DNA from: Cupriavidus taiwanensis
GTDB taxonomy: Bacteria > Pseudomonadota > Gammaproteobacteria > Burkholderiales > Burkholderiaceae
Length of the DNA: 64,000 nucleotides
NCBI RefSeq assembly: GCF_900250075.1
Contig: NZ_LT977071.1
Location: 682,001 to 746,000, forward strand
Reading direction: 5' to 3'
The notes under the pieces are model-generated. The model was not told the origin of the DNA. It was given only the letters and a program-made list of their open reading frames with translations, and did no database searches. Position 1 is the stretch's first letter, and each line of letters opens with the position of its first letter. The translations under genes were made by a program, and so were the position numbers. Shown in pieces: positions 43,209 to 52,297 of the stretch.

Positions 43209-44420
43209 CTACTCAAGATGGTTGAAGGCCTGGAAACCGGCCAGCCTCACCAGCGCGTCGCGGCGCGCGGCGGCGTAGTCGGCCTCGATCATTTCCCGGA
43301 CCAGTTCGGCAAAGCCGATGCGCGGGCTCCAGCCCAGGCGCTCGCGCGCCCGGCTGGCATCGCCCAGCAGCGTTTCCACCTCGGTCGGGCGGAAGTAGCG
43401 CGGATCGACCCGCACTACGATCTCGCCCGGCTTGCACGCCGGCGCGATCGCGCCGCCGGGCGCGGGCGGATCGACATGCTCGACGATGCCGACCTCGTCG
43501 ACGCCGCTGCCATGGAAGGTGATGGTGATGCCCAGCTCGCGCGCCGCGCGCTGCACGAACTCGCGCACGCTGTGCTGCTCGCCGCTGGCGATGACGAAGT
43601 CCTCGGCCGCGGGCTGCTGCAGCATCAGCCACTGCATCTCGACGTAGTCGCGCGCATGGCCCCAGTCGCGCAGCGCCGACAGGTTGCCCAGGTACAGCGT
43701 TTCCTGCAGGCCGAGCGCGATGCGCGCGATCGCGCGCGTGATCTTGCGGGTGACGAAGGTCTCGCCGCGCACCGGGCTTTCATGGTTGAACAGGATGCCG
43801 TTGCAGGCGTACATGCCATAGGCCTCGCGGTAGTTCACCGTGATCCAGTAGGCATAGAGCTTGGCCGCGGCATACGGGCTGCGCGGATAGAACGGCGTGG
43901 TTTCCTTCTGCGGGATCTCCTGCACCAGCCCGTAGAGTTCGGAGGTGGAGGCCTGGTAGAAGCGCGTGAGCTTTTCCATGCCCAGGATGCGGATCGCCTC
44001 GAGCAGGCGCAGCGTGCCGATGGCGTCGGTGTTGGCGGTGTATTCGGGCTCTTCGAACGAGACCTGCACGTGGCTCTGCGCGGCGAGGTTGTAGATCTCG
44101 TCCGGCTGCGCCTGCTGCACCACGCGCACCAGGCTGGCGGTGTCGGTCATGTCGCCGTGGTGCAGGATCAGCCGGCGTTCCTGCGCCTGCGGGTCCTGGT
44201 ACAGGTGGTCGATGCGCTCGGTGTTGAACAGCGAGCTGCGCCGCTTGATGCCGTGGACTTCATAGCCCTTGCCCAGCAGCAGTTCGCACAGGTAGGAACC
44301 GTCCTGCCCGGTGATGCCGGTGATCAGCGCGCGCCGGATGCCGTTGCGCCCGCGTGGCGCGGCCCGCTCCGGTCCGGTGGCGGTGATATGACCGAGTGTG
44401 TCCAGCTCGTTTGCGCCCAT
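43209..44420 (-). CDS. gmd: GDP-mannose 4,6-dehydratase
   Basis: A 403-residue dehydratase, the first step from GDP-mannose to GDP-fucose. NADP motif [10 protein letters not shown], catalytic STSELYG and YAAAK, and the long substrate region [20 protein letters not shown] are all present. About 28 extra residues precede the conserved start ([10 protein letters not shown]). It works directly with Fcl encoded 28 bp downstream. Confidence 0.96.
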   Translation of the reverse strand: MGANELDTLGHITATGPERAAPRGRNGIRRALITGITGQDGSYLCELLLGKGYEVHGIKRRSSLFNTERIDHLYQDPQAQERRLILHHGDMTDTASLVRVVQQAQPDEIYNLAAQSHVQVSFEEPEYTANTDAIGTLRLLEAIRILGMEKLTRFYQASTSELYGLVQEIPQKETTPFYPRSPYAAAKLYAYWITVNYREAYGMYACNGILFNHESPVRGETFVTRKITRAIARIALGLQETLYLGNLSALRDWGHARDYVEMQWLMLQQPAAEDFVIASGEQHSVREFVQRAARELGITITFHGSGVDEVGIVEHVDPPAPGGAIAPACKPGEIVVRVDPRYFRPTEVETLLGDASRARERLGWSPRIGFAELVREMIEADYAAARRDALVRLAGFQAFNHLE

Positions 44421-44527
44421 GGCTCTGATCCGTTAGCAAGTGGGGCGACTGTAGCGCTGTGCTGCGGCGCCGCACCGTCTGCTACCCCACACAACGGCGG
44501 CTGGCAGTGTGGGCGCTGCGCCACGGA

Positions 44528-45481
44528 TCAGGTGCGCGGCATCGGTGTCGTGACCTCGCTGCGGGCGCGTTCCGCGGCGTCGTCATGGCCAGGCGCAAGC
44601 CGCAAGTGCTGCCATAGCAGGCGCGTGGTGGCCCAGAACGGTGCCACGCCGCGCCAGCCGCTGCGGTGCAGGTGCTGGCCCAGGTTGTGCGGCAGCGCCA
44701 GCATCAGGAACAGCGCGGCCTTGTCGTGGCGGTGCTGGCTGCGGCCGTAGCGATGCAGCATGGTGACCATGCGCGCGGCATCGGCGCTCGGGCTGCCGGC
44801 GCATGGCGGCGGCCGCTGGCCCTCCAGCTGGTTGATCGCGCTCGGAATCAGCTCGATGCGGCAGCCGCAGCCGTAGACCGCGCGTCCGGTCAGGTCGGCG
44901 ACGTCGTAGTCGGCATCGAGGCACTCGTCGAACGGCAGCCGCTCCAGCAGCGCGCGCGGGAACACCGTGCTGGACAGCACCACCGCGCACAGCGGCCGCG
45001 CCCGCGCGGCGCGGCGCGGCGGCTGGCGCAACGGTTGCCCGAGGAAATCCTCGCGCTGCGGCCGCAGGCATTGGCCCGCGCACATCGCCGTGCCGGTCAG
45101 CACCAGCGCGTCGGCGTTGCCGCCCGCGGCGACCCGGTAGATGAAGTCGTCGGCGAGGCGCTCGCCCATCTGCTGCAGGAAGGTCGGTCCCAGCGTGACG
45201 TGGTCGTCGAGAAACAGCACGTGCGTGCCGGTGGCCGCGCGCAGCAGGCGGTTGCGGCTGGCGGCGGCGCCGCGCCGGGGACCGTCCAGGCAGGGTATGT
45301 CGGGGTAGGCATCGCGCATCAGCGCGCGCGTGGCGTCGTGGCTGCTGTCGTCGCAGACGATCAGCTGGTGCGGCGGCATGGTCGAGGCCGCGATCGACTG
45401 CAAGGTCCGGCGCAGGCCGTCCGGATGGTCGCGCGTGCTGACGCACACGGAAAAGCTGGGCAAGAACGTGCTGGCTTGCAT
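44528..45481 (-). CDS. Glycosyltransferase family 2 (GT-A)
   Basis: A 317-residue GT-A enzyme. It has SFSVCVSTRDHPDGLRRTLQ and the acidic metal/nucleotide site VLFLDDHVTLG (DDH in place of the more usual DxD). There is no membrane segment. GGGAGGGG precedes the ATG 45481. It adds another sugar in the same EPS pathway. The gap to gmd is 107 bp. Confidence 0.85.
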   Translation of the reverse strand: MQASTFLPSFSVCVSTRDHPDGLRRTLQSIAASTMPPHQLIVCDDSSHDATRALMRDAYPDIPCLDGPRRGAAASRNRLLRAATGTHVLFLDDHVTLGPTFLQQMGERLADDFIYRVAAGGNADALVLTGTAMCAGQCLRPQREDFLGQPLRQPPRRAARARPLCAVVLSSTVFPRALLERLPFDECLDADYDVADLTGRAVYGCGCRIELIPSAINQLEGQRPPPCAGSPSADAARMVTMLHRYGRSQHRHDKAALFLMLALPHNLGQHLHRSGWRGVAPFWATTRLLWQHLRLAPGHDDAAERARSEVTTPMPRT

Positions 45482-45565
45482 GATGACCCCTCCCGTCCGG
45501 CAAGCGCCGGGTTGGCGCCGGCCCGTCTGTGCGGGCGCGGCGCGCGGCAAAGCTTCAGGCCGGCA

Positions 45566-46546
45566 TCAGACCGCCGGCCGGACCGCCTGGCACGGCGGTT
45601 CGTTGCGCCTTGGCGCGACTCCGGCGCCATTGGTTTCGCGCGTGATGCGTTCGTCGCCGCTGACCCATTCCAGCGTGGCGCCGCGCTGCAGGGCGGCGTA
45701 GACCGCTTCGCCCTTGTTGCGCACCTTGAGCCGCTGGTACAGCGTGCAGGCGTGGCTCTTCACCGTCGCCACCGAGATGTTGAGCATGCGGCTGACGGTC
45801 TTGATCGGATAGCCGCGCGCCAGCAGCACCAGCACCTCGTACTGGCGCGGCGTGATCTTCAGCATCTCAGCTTCGTCGTAGCCGGGTTCTTCCTCGGTCA
45901 GCGGCATGGCAGCGGGTGTGGGCGAGACCGCCGCCGGGGCCGGTGCGGACAGCGGCTGGCCGGGCCGCAGCTCGGTCAGGTCGCGCAGCGCCACGGCGGT
46001 ACGCAGGGCGGCGCGCGGGATGCTGGCGCAGGACGCCAGCGGCAACTGCTCCCCCGGCGGTTGGGCCGGATGCGCGGCGCTGAGCGGCAGCGGCGCAGCC
46101 GAGGCGAGTGACTGCGTGGCCGGCATCGCCGAGCGCGATGCCGAGGGCAGGGTGCCGGTCTCGGCAGTGAAGAGCAACCCCTGTACGCCCGACACGGCCA
46201 TGCGGATGGCGGCCTCGATCACCGCCAGCGAAGCCGACTTGGGCAGGCAGCCGCAGATGCCGCGCGCGCTGTCGGCGGTCGGCACATGCAAGGGCAGGGT
46301 GTCGGCCAGGATCAGGATGCGTTGCGGCGCGAGCGTCTGCCGGGCCTGGTCCAGCAGCATCCAGCCGGGCGCGGGGTCGGCGGGCATGCCGAACACGAGC
46401 AGGTCCGCGTTTTGGTGCCGGGCGTCCAGCCTGGCCATATCCGCCGGTGCAATGGCTGCCACCTGCGCGGATTCCTGGATGTTCTCGAGCATCTGCAACA
46501 GCCCGAGCCGGAGCAGCGGGTGCTCCTCGATCAGCAACGCATTCAT
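45566..46546 (-). CDS. LuxR-type transcription regulator with pseudo-receiver domain (paralogue)
   Basis: A 326-residue paralogue of the regulator at 4853. The N-terminal receiver-like domain (NALLIEEHPLLRLGLLQMLE) has Phe52 in place of the phospho-acceptor Asp (DLLVFGMP). The HTH is nearly identical: ITPRQYEVLVLLARGYPIKT and VRNKGEAVYAALQRGATLEW. The linker between domains is long (about 130-235). ATG 46546 is preferred because GGGGAG is correctly spaced; a GTG at 46555 is also in frame. It closes the EPS locus on the right, so the two regulators frame the whole cluster. Confidence 0.85.
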   Translation of the reverse strand: MNALLIEEHPLLRLGLLQMLENIQESAQVAAIAPADMARLDARHQNADLLVFGMPADPAPGWMLLDQARQTLAPQRILILADTLPLHVPTADSARGICGCLPKSASLAVIEAAIRMAVSGVQGLLFTAETGTLPSASRSAMPATQSLASAAPLPLSAAHPAQPPGEQLPLASCASIPRAALRTAVALRDLTELRPGQPLSAPAPAAVSPTPAAMPLTEEEPGYDEAEMLKITPRQYEVLVLLARGYPIKTVSRMLNISVATVKSHACTLYQRLKVRNKGEAVYAALQRGATLEWVSGDERITRETNGAGVAPRRNEPPCQAVRPAV

Positions 46547-47270
46547 GGACTTCACTCCCCGTTTTTACCCGGGAGGGACTGCGGGGCACTTTGCGTATGG
46601 AAGACGTGACAGGACCGCCGTCACCGCCGTGGCTGGTGACTGGTGGCTGGCTCTGTGGCTGACCCCCATGCTTCCATGCCGGGCGGTTCCGTTGTTGTGG
46701 CTGGAACTTGCCCATGGCTGGAAGGATGACCCTGAATCCGACTCCGGGTGCTTGTTACTCCTAAATCAGTTGGAATTCATCTTATGGGGTGGGGGAGGGG
46801 AATGCAAGCAAGAGGGTCCGAGGTGGAATGAGGGAGGGAATGAAAGGACCTTCATAATCCTTTCAAATATATCGTATTTACCCCTGCCAGGTTCCGGAAA
46901 CGCCGCGCTGGCGCCGTTCCCGGTGGTTTCATCGGTGTGACATTCAGAATTAAATTGGTTGCAAATCTGAAACAGATTCTATTATCTTTTGCCGGATATG
47001 ACGGTTTTATAACCCTATTGAGGGGTGTCCGGAATACACCATCAGCGGTGCTGCTCCAATTATGAAACGCGCCCCGGAAATGTTGGTTGCGAAATCAATC
47101 CGGCAGATTTGCCGGCACTTCGCGCACATGGTCTAGTGCTTCTGGATGAGGCGTGGCTACCACCATGGATGAGCGCTGCGGCGCCGGCGCCACCGGCCGC
47201 GACGGGCTTGCCACCACCCATCGGTGGGGAGCAAGGCCTCAAGGCGGAATGATGGCGTCGGCCGTCCGGC
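46547..47270. promoter_or_regulatory. 724-bp intergenic region upstream of the right-hand EPS regulator
   Basis: This is the most AT-rich noncoding stretch of the window in places (46740-47050). A G/A-rich strand tract lies at about 46786-46856. A dyad AATCTG-AAA-CAGATT is at 46964-46978, an operator-like 6-3-6 palindrome. A weak open frame (47025-47252) has no ribosome-binding site and poor codon use and is not called. The length suggests a complex promoter for the leftward regulator. Confidence 0.5.
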
Positions 47271-47588
47271 TCAGCGTACCCAGCGGCCCGGGCGCATGAC
47301 CCAGCCGTGCGGGCCGCGGACCCAGCGCTCGGGCACATAGCGGTAGCCCACGCGCTGCGGCTGCCAATAGCCGCCGCGCCAGGCGTAACGCCCGCCGCGG
47401 GCTTCCCAGTGGCCCGGCACCCAGACCTGGCCGCGGCGCGCGGCCGGGTGCGGCTCGTAGCGCGGCGGCGGCGGCGGATGGCCGTAGCCGCGGGCGACCG
47501 GCGCCTGGTGGGCTTCGGCGGGGGCGGTCAGGCCGAAGGCGCCGCCCGTGGCAAGGACGGCTGCAGCAAGCAGGAGTTGGCGTTTCAT
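47271..47588 (-). CDS. Secreted YXWXXGHW-type repeat protein
   Basis: A 105-residue exported protein. The Sec signal (MKRQLLLAAAVLATGGAFGL ... AEA) is followed by a Pro/Tyr-rich linker and repeated aromatic motifs: VWVPGHWEARGGRYAWRGGYW and RYVPERWVRGPHGWV. Proteins with WxxGHW/YxW repeats are common secreted proteins of beta-proteobacteria and mostly have unknown function. Expressed leftward, after the lipoprotein gene at 47618. Confidence 0.85.
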   Translation of the reverse strand: MKRQLLLAAAVLATGGAFGLTAPAEAHQAPVARGYGHPPPPPRYEPHPAARRGQVWVPGHWEARGGRYAWRGGYWQPQRVGYRYVPERWVRGPHGWVMRPGRWVR

Positions 47589-47617
47589 GGAAGGGCTCCT
47601 TTGGGCGGTGGCGGAAA

Positions 47618-47737
47618 TCAGTAGTGATGATGGTGGTGGCGCGGCGGCGGGCCGCCGCGCGGGGGCACCACGATGCAGGCGGAAAGCAGTGCGGCGGTGG
47701 TGGACAGCAGCACCACCAGCGCGAGGGCTCGTTTCAT
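47618..47737 (-). CDS. Small lipoprotein with His-rich tail
   Basis: A 39-residue precursor, too short for most gene finders. The lipobox is LLSAC, so the mature protein begins at Cys21 and has about 19 residues ending RHHHHHY after a Gly/Pro-rich stretch. AGGAGCC precedes the ATG. The His tail could bind metal. The neighbour at 47271 is also exported. Confidence 0.75.
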   Translation of the reverse strand: MKRALALVVLLSTTAALLSACIVVPPRGGPPPRHHHHHY

Positions 47738-48143
47738 CTTGGCTCCTGGCGGGATCGCGTTGGACACGGCTGCAATGTAGCGGCCGGCTGCCGCGCTGCG
47801 CGCTTGCACTTGTAAGCCGGTCTCACAAGGGCCACGGCACGAGCCAGCTGCCGCGGCGTCCGCCCGTCCCTCCGGAATCCTTTGACAGGCAAGGCTTGCC
47901 GGGCAACACGGCGGACCCGTCGAGCGGCCCGCGGGCACCCAGGCGAAGGTAATGTGACGTTACATGGGAAATAAATCTCGCAAGGCGGCGCTGGCTGCGC
48001 GCGCTTGCCATGGTGTCCGGCCGGCCGGGCGGGCACGCAGAAACGGGTACGCCGTGGCAACCCGGCGCCTCGGCATGAGGCGCCGCGCGGACGCGATGGG
48101 CTATACCAGTGAGAAGTGGCCACGTATGCGGGAAGGAGGCGCC
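47738..48143. promoter_or_regulatory. Divergent intergenic region with motif copy 3
   Basis: The 406-bp region separates the leftward lipoprotein from the rightward small protein. It contains the inverted third copy of the 17-bp motif (48036-48052). The stretch gtgacgttacatg (47953-47965) is a partial dyad. No other gene is supported. Confidence 0.5.
48036..48052 (-). promoter_or_regulatory. Conserved 17-bp upstream motif, copy 3 (inverted)
   Basis: CGCAGAAACGGGTACGC is the exact reverse complement of the motif at 18304 and 22465. With copy 2 it shares 20 bp. The nearest downstream gene on its own strand starts 298 bp away (47737). The plus-strand small gene starts 91 bp on the other side. 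Confidence 0.6.
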
Positions 48144-48281
48144 ATGCCGGTCATGCTTATCGTGCTCGCCCTGCAATGGCTGCAGGGCCTGTCGCCGCCC
48201 GCCGCGGCGTTGTTCGCCCTGCCGCAGGAGCCGGTGCCGGCGGATGCCACGGCCGTGGTGGAGGCCGCGCCGGCCCGCTGA
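48144..48281 (+). CDS. Small hydrophobic protein (45 residues)
   Basis: The start has an excellent ribosome-binding site (GGAAGGAGG, 5 bp gap). The protein MPVMLIVLALQWLQGLSPPA continues with a Pro/Ala-rich half. One hydrophobic helix would insert in or associate with the membrane. It has no known family. The strong translation signal and GC-rich codon use argue it is real. It may be the gene served by motif copy 3. Confidence 0.55.
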   Translation: MPVMLIVLALQWLQGLSPPAAALFALPQEPVPADATAVVEAAPAR

Positions 48282-48351
48282 CGCGGGAGCCCGCGCCGGC
48301 TGGGGGCCAGACTGGTATCAGCCGCGCGCCGTCAGCGCGGCCGGGCTGGTC

Positions 48352-49620
48352 TCATCCAGCCCGCCGCGCGCAGCCGGCGGGCGCCGGCAACGCAAAGGAG
48401 GCGCCGTAGCGTGCCGGGTCCAGCCGCATGGTGAGCACGCCGACCACGGCCGCGCACGCAAGGTGGTACCACCAGCCCGCGGCGAAGCTGCCGGTGCGGG
48501 CCTGCAGCATGGCGGTGATCCACGGCGCCAGCGACGCCAGCAGGAAGCCGCCGCCCTGCATCACCGCGCTCAGCGCTCCCGCGCTGTCGGCGTCGGGCAG
48601 GTGGTCCAGCGCCACCACCAGGTACAGCGCAAAGCAGCCGCCCAGGCCGGCGCCGCCGATCACGGCCCAGGCATGCGGTGCGAGGTCCGGCCACAGCGCC
48701 AGCCCGGCGAAGCCGGCAACCTGCAGCGCCAGCGCCAGCGCCATCCACGCGCGCCGGTCAAGGCGGCGCGCCGCCAGTGCCGGCAGCAGCAGCGCCGCGG
48801 CGGCCTGCGCCACCGCCATCAGCGCCACCAGCGAGCCGCTGGCCGGCGCGCTCCAGCCGTGGCTCTGGTAGAACGGCGCCAGCCACGCCACCAGCGAGGC
48901 ATAGCCGCCGTTCATCACGCCGAAGCTGATCATCAGCAGCCAGGTGCGCGGACGCCGCAGCAGCGCGCGGGTCCTGCCGGCGGCGACGGGCGAGCGGCCA
49001 GGCGGCGCGGCCGGCAGCGATGCCTGCTGGCGCGCCGGGCCGCGCGGCAGTGCCACCCACGCCAGAGCCAGCGCCGCCAGCGCGGGCACGGCCCACAGCG
49101 CCAGCGCCTCGCGCCAGCTGCCGGCCAGCTCGGTCACATAGGGCGACAGCTGCGCGCCGAGCGCGCCGCCGCCCATCAGCGCGGCCGAATACAGTCCCAT
49201 CACCGGCGCCACGCGCGCCGGGAACTCCTGCTTGACCAGCCCCGGGCACGCCGCCTGCACCACCGCCACGCCCAGCCCGCACAGCGCCGCCGAGGCAATC
49301 AGCCAGGTCCCGCCGGCCACGCCCAGCCGCACGGCGCAGCCGGCGCCCAGCAGCGCCAGCGCGCCCAGCACCGCGGTGCGCGCGCCCAGCCGGGCGCGGA
49401 TGGCAGGGCCGAAGAACGCCCCCACCCCCATCAGCAGCATCGGCAGCAGCGTCAGCCACGCCATGCCCTGGTAGCTCAGGCCGGTGCCGCCGCGGATGGC
49501 GGGCGCCAGCGGCCCGACCGCGGTCAGGAACGGCCGCAGGTTCAGGCCGATGCCGGCCACGGCCGCCAGCACCAGCCAGCGCGGCGGCTGGGGCCGCACC
49601 GGGCGCGCGCCTTCAGCCAC
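48352..49620 (-). CDS. MFS transporter, CynX/NimT-like
   Basis: A 422-residue, 12-segment major facilitator. Family-like segments are GIGLNLRPFLTAVGPLAPAI, ALLGAGCAVRLGVAGGTWLI and YASLVAWLAPFYQSHGWS. The subgroup transports cyanate, nitroimidazoles or other small anions; substrate unknown. The start is GTG 49620 inside the end of the deaminase gene (8-bp overlap), because no suitable ATG lies nearby in frame. It is coexpressed with the nucleoside deaminase, hinting at a purine or pyrimidine substrate. Confidence 0.8.
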   Translation of the reverse strand: MAEGARPVRPQPPRWLVLAAVAGIGLNLRPFLTAVGPLAPAIRGGTGLSYQGMAWLTLLPMLLMGVGAFFGPAIRARLGARTAVLGALALLGAGCAVRLGVAGGTWLIASAALCGLGVAVVQAACPGLVKQEFPARVAPVMGLYSAALMGGGALGAQLSPYVTELAGSWREALALWAVPALAALALAWVALPRGPARQQASLPAAPPGRSPVAAGRTRALLRRPRTWLLMISFGVMNGGYASLVAWLAPFYQSHGWSAPASGSLVALMAVAQAAAALLLPALAARRLDRRAWMALALALQVAGFAGLALWPDLAPHAWAVIGGAGLGGCFALYLVVALDHLPDADSAGALSAVMQGGGFLLASLAPWITAMLQARTGSFAAGWWYHLACAAVVGVLTMRLDPARYGASFALPAPAGCARRAG

Positions 49621-50071
49621 GGCGCGGGCGCATGCCGTAGAGCTGCGCGGCGGAGAGGTCGACCGGCACCCGCGTGAGCGGCAGCGGTGGCGGGTCGAGC
49701 GGCAGGCGCAGCGCCTGGTAGGCGGCCTCGCTCGACATGCCGTAGGGCGCGGCATCCTGGTTGTCGAAGGCGTAGTAGACCGCTTGCACCCCAGCCATGG
49801 TCATCGCCGCCAGGCACATCGGGCACGGATGGCCGCTGGCATAGACCACGCTGCCGCGCAGGTCGGGACGGCCCAGCTTGCGCGCGGCGGCGCGCACTGC
49901 CTCCATCTCGGCATGGGTGGTGGGATCGTGGCTGTGGACGATGTCGTTGACGCCGGTGGCGACGGCTTCGCCGTCGAGCACCAGCACGGCGCCGAACGGG
50001 CGCGCGCCGCGGTCACGGTTGGCCGCCGCGAGGCGCACCGCCTCGCGCATGAATTCCTGGTGAGTGCTCAT
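49613..50071 (-). CDS. Nucleoside/nucleobase deaminase (guanine-deaminase-like)
   Basis: A 152-residue zinc deaminase of the cytidine/deoxycytidylate superfamily. The motif HAEMEAV supplies a His ligand and the proton-shuttle Glu; PCPMC supplies the two Cys. The C-terminal extension and the NDIVHSHDPTTHAEM context resemble guanine deaminases more than TadA. It is divergent from the LysR gene at 50248, a usual arrangement for regulator and target. Confidence 0.85.
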   Translation of the reverse strand: MSTHQEFMREAVRLAAANRDRGARPFGAVLVLDGEAVATGVNDIVHSHDPTTHAEMEAVRAAARKLGRPDLRGSVVYASGHPCPMCLAAMTMAGVQAVYYAFDNQDAAPYGMSSEAAYQALRLPLDPPPLPLTRVPVDLSAAQLYGMRPRRG

Positions 50072-50247
50072 GGTTGGCAGAAAAGTGGGTACATGCTCGC
50101 GTGCAACGCGGCATGGCGCGTGGAGTCGGGGCGATGGCGCCCGGACGCAGGCCGGGGCATCGTGCCGAAACTCTACGCCGGCGCTTGGTAATTGGAAAAT
50201 TAAATGATGAAATCGCCGGCAGTGGAAAAACCAATGGATACGCCGCC

Positions 50248-51147
50248 ATGCAGGACCCCCGCCTCGACCCCGTGCTGCTGCAGAGCTTTGTCGCCGTCGC
50301 CGAAAGCGGCAGCTTCACCCGTGCCGCGCAGCGCGTGCACCTGACCCAGTCGACCGTCAGCCAGCAGGTGCGCCGGCTGGAGGAGCAGCTGGGCTGCGTG
50401 CTGCTGGACCGCGGCGGGCGCTATGTCACGACCACGCCGGAAGGCGAGCGCCTGCTGGGTTATGCGCGCCGGCTGCAGCAGTTGATGGCGGAGGCCGTGG
50501 GGCAGCTGCGCCAGAGCGCCGGCCAGGGCGAGATCCGGCTGGGTGTGCCCGAGGACTTTGCCGCGCGGCCGCTGACGCCGGTGCTAGCCGGGTTTGCCGA
50601 TGACTGGCCGGGCATGCGGCTGGAAGTGACCAGCGGCATGAGCCACGAGCTGTGGCAGCGCTTCCAGGACCGCGAGCTGGACCTGGTGCTGGTCAAGCAG
50701 CGCACCGGCCAGGCGCAGGGGCTGGCCAGCTGGCCCGAGCCGCTGTGCTGGATCGACAGCCGCAGCCGTCCGGCGGTGGCCCGCGACCCGGTGCCGCTGG
50801 TGGCGTTCCCGGTGGGCGGCCTGTACCGCGGCGAGATGACGCACGCGCTCGACGCCGGCGGCCGGCGCTGGCGCGTGGCCTTTGTCAGCGCCAGCCTGGC
50901 CAGCATCCTGGCGGCGGTGGCCGATGGCCTGGGTGTGACGCTGCTGCCGCGGCGGCTGGCCACGGCGCACCACACCGTGCTGGAGCACGGCTGGCCCGCC
51001 ACGGTGCCGGATGTCGAACTGAGCCTGCACGCGCAGCCGGACCTGCCGGCCGCGGCGCGCGACATGGCGGCGCGGCTGGCCGCGTTGTGCGAGACCGTGA
51101 TGGCGGCCGGCGCGCCGCCCGGGCTTCAGCCGAAGAATTCGTTGTAG
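50248..51147 (+). CDS. LysR-family transcription regulator
   Basis: A 299-residue regulator with an N-terminal winged HTH (LLQSFVAVAESGSFTRAAQR, LTQSTVSQQVRRLEEQLG) and a periplasmic-binding-like effector domain (about 90-295). It stands divergent from the deaminase-MFS operon with a 176-bp AT-rich gap, and probably regulates it. Its 3' end overlaps a convergent small gene by 22 bp. Confidence 0.92.
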   Translation: MQDPRLDPVLLQSFVAVAESGSFTRAAQRVHLTQSTVSQQVRRLEEQLGCVLLDRGGRYVTTTPEGERLLGYARRLQQLMAEAVGQLRQSAGQGEIRLGVPEDFAARPLTPVLAGFADDWPGMRLEVTSGMSHELWQRFQDRELDLVLVKQRTGQAQGLASWPEPLCWIDSRSRPAVARDPVPLVAFPVGGLYRGEMTHALDAGGRRWRVAFVSASLASILAAVADGLGVTLLPRRLATAHHTVLEHGWPATVPDVELSLHAQPDLPAAARDMAARLAALCETVMAAGAPPGLQPKNSL

Positions 51148-51314
51148 TAGCGGGTGCAGGTGCCGGCCGGGCGGAAGGTGTAGGGCAGCTCGGCCATTGC
51201 CGCGGCTTCGAGCGAACCGAACGGAATGTCGGGAGCGGCGAGGGGGGAGACGTCTGCCGCGGCGTCGGCTTGGGAATGCGCCGTGGCGGCGCGGGCGGGG
51301 GAGGGCGTGGTCAT
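51126..51314 (-). CDS. Hypothetical small protein (62 residues)
   Basis: An open frame on the minus strand with host-like C/G-ending codons. It reads MTTPSPARAA at the N-terminus, then a low-complexity Ala/Pro part and a distinctive end PYTFRPAGTCTRYYNEFFG. No clear ribosome-binding site or known family. It is convergent with and overlaps the LysR gene. It might be a shadow frame. Confidence 0.4.
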   Translation of the reverse strand: MTTPSPARAATAHSQADAAADVSPLAAPDIPFGSLEAAAMAELPYTFRPAGTCTRYYNEFFG

Positions 51315-51575
51315 GTCTGGGCTCATGCTTTGGGCCGGGGCGGGCACGGCGGCCTGTCCGGCAATGTCGGTCTGGCGTTGTCAGCGCCAGCGGCCATCGT
51401 AATGCTGCACTGCGGCGAAGTCAGCCACCCCGGGCTCAACACACTGTTGCACGAGCGCGCCTAATGGCGCCGGAGCGCGCTGGCTCGCCTTGGAAGTGGC
51501 CCGCGGGCCGCCGCGGCCGCCAGCGCCAGGGTCTATATTTGGCGGAGGGACGCCTGCGCTGGCCGTCCTGCTCCG

Positions 51576-52280
51576 ATGGAAACCGCCATGTCCCTGCCTC
51601 CCTGCTTTGCCGACCGCCGCGAGGCGGGCCAATACCTCGGCCGCCACCTGGCCGGACTGGGCCTTGGCGCCGCGCAGCTGGGCCAGCCGCCGCTGGTGCT
51701 GGCGTTGCCGCGCGGCGGCGTGCCGGTGGCGTTCGAGGTGGCGCGCGCGCTGGACGGGCAGCTGGACGTGCTGCTGGTGCGCAAGATCGGCGCGCTGGGC
51801 TACCCGGAACTGGCGCTGGGCGCGGTGGTGGAGGGCGATGCCGCCGGTGGCGGACCGCACACGGTGGTCAATGACGATCCCTGGGCCCGCCGCGCGGTCG
51901 ACAGCGGCAGCTTCGATGCCGAGCGCGGCCGCCAGCTCGACGAGATCGCCCGGCGCCAGCAGCGCTACCGCGGCGGCAGACCGGTGCCGGCCCGCGCCGG
52001 ACGCGTGGTGATTGTCGTTGATGACGGCGTGGCCACCGGCGCCACCATGCGCGCCGCGCTCGAAGGCGTGCGCATGGCCGGCGCGGCGCGCGTGATCGCG
52101 GCCACCCCGGTGGGCTCGCAGGACGGGCTGGCCAGCCTGGCCGCGGCCGCCGACGAGGTGATCTGCCTGAACACGCCGCCCAGCTTCGGCGCGGTCGGCG
52201 CGTTCTACCTCGATTTCAGCCAGACCAGCGACGAAGAGGCGCTGGCGCTGCTGCGCGCCGCCTCCACGCCTGCGGCCTGA
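51576..52280 (+). CDS. Phosphoribosyltransferase-domain protein
   Basis: A 234-residue Type I PRTase. The PRPP-binding loop is VVIVVDDGVATGATM, the family block LALPRGGVPVAFEVARAL is near residue 45, and VRKIGALGYPELALGAV is near 70. This subgroup (often encoded alone or fused to hydrolases) has no settled substrate. ATG 51576 is taken; ATG 51588 (MSLPP) is also possible. Confidence 0.85.
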   Translation: METAMSLPPCFADRREAGQYLGRHLAGLGLGAAQLGQPPLVLALPRGGVPVAFEVARALDGQLDVLLVRKIGALGYPELALGAVVEGDAAGGGPHTVVNDDPWARRAVDSGSFDAERGRQLDEIARRQQRYRGGRPVPARAGRVVIVVDDGVATGATMRAALEGVRMAGAARVIAATPVGSQDGLASLAAAADEVICLNTPPSFGAVGAFYLDFSQTSDEEALALLRAASTPAA

Positions 52281-52297
52281 GCCGCTGCGCCGCGGCT

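Noticed and set aside
47025..47252. Open frame of 75 codons in the 46.5-47.3 kb gap
   Set aside because: No ribosome-binding site, weak third-position bias and a start in AT-rich promoter-like DNA.
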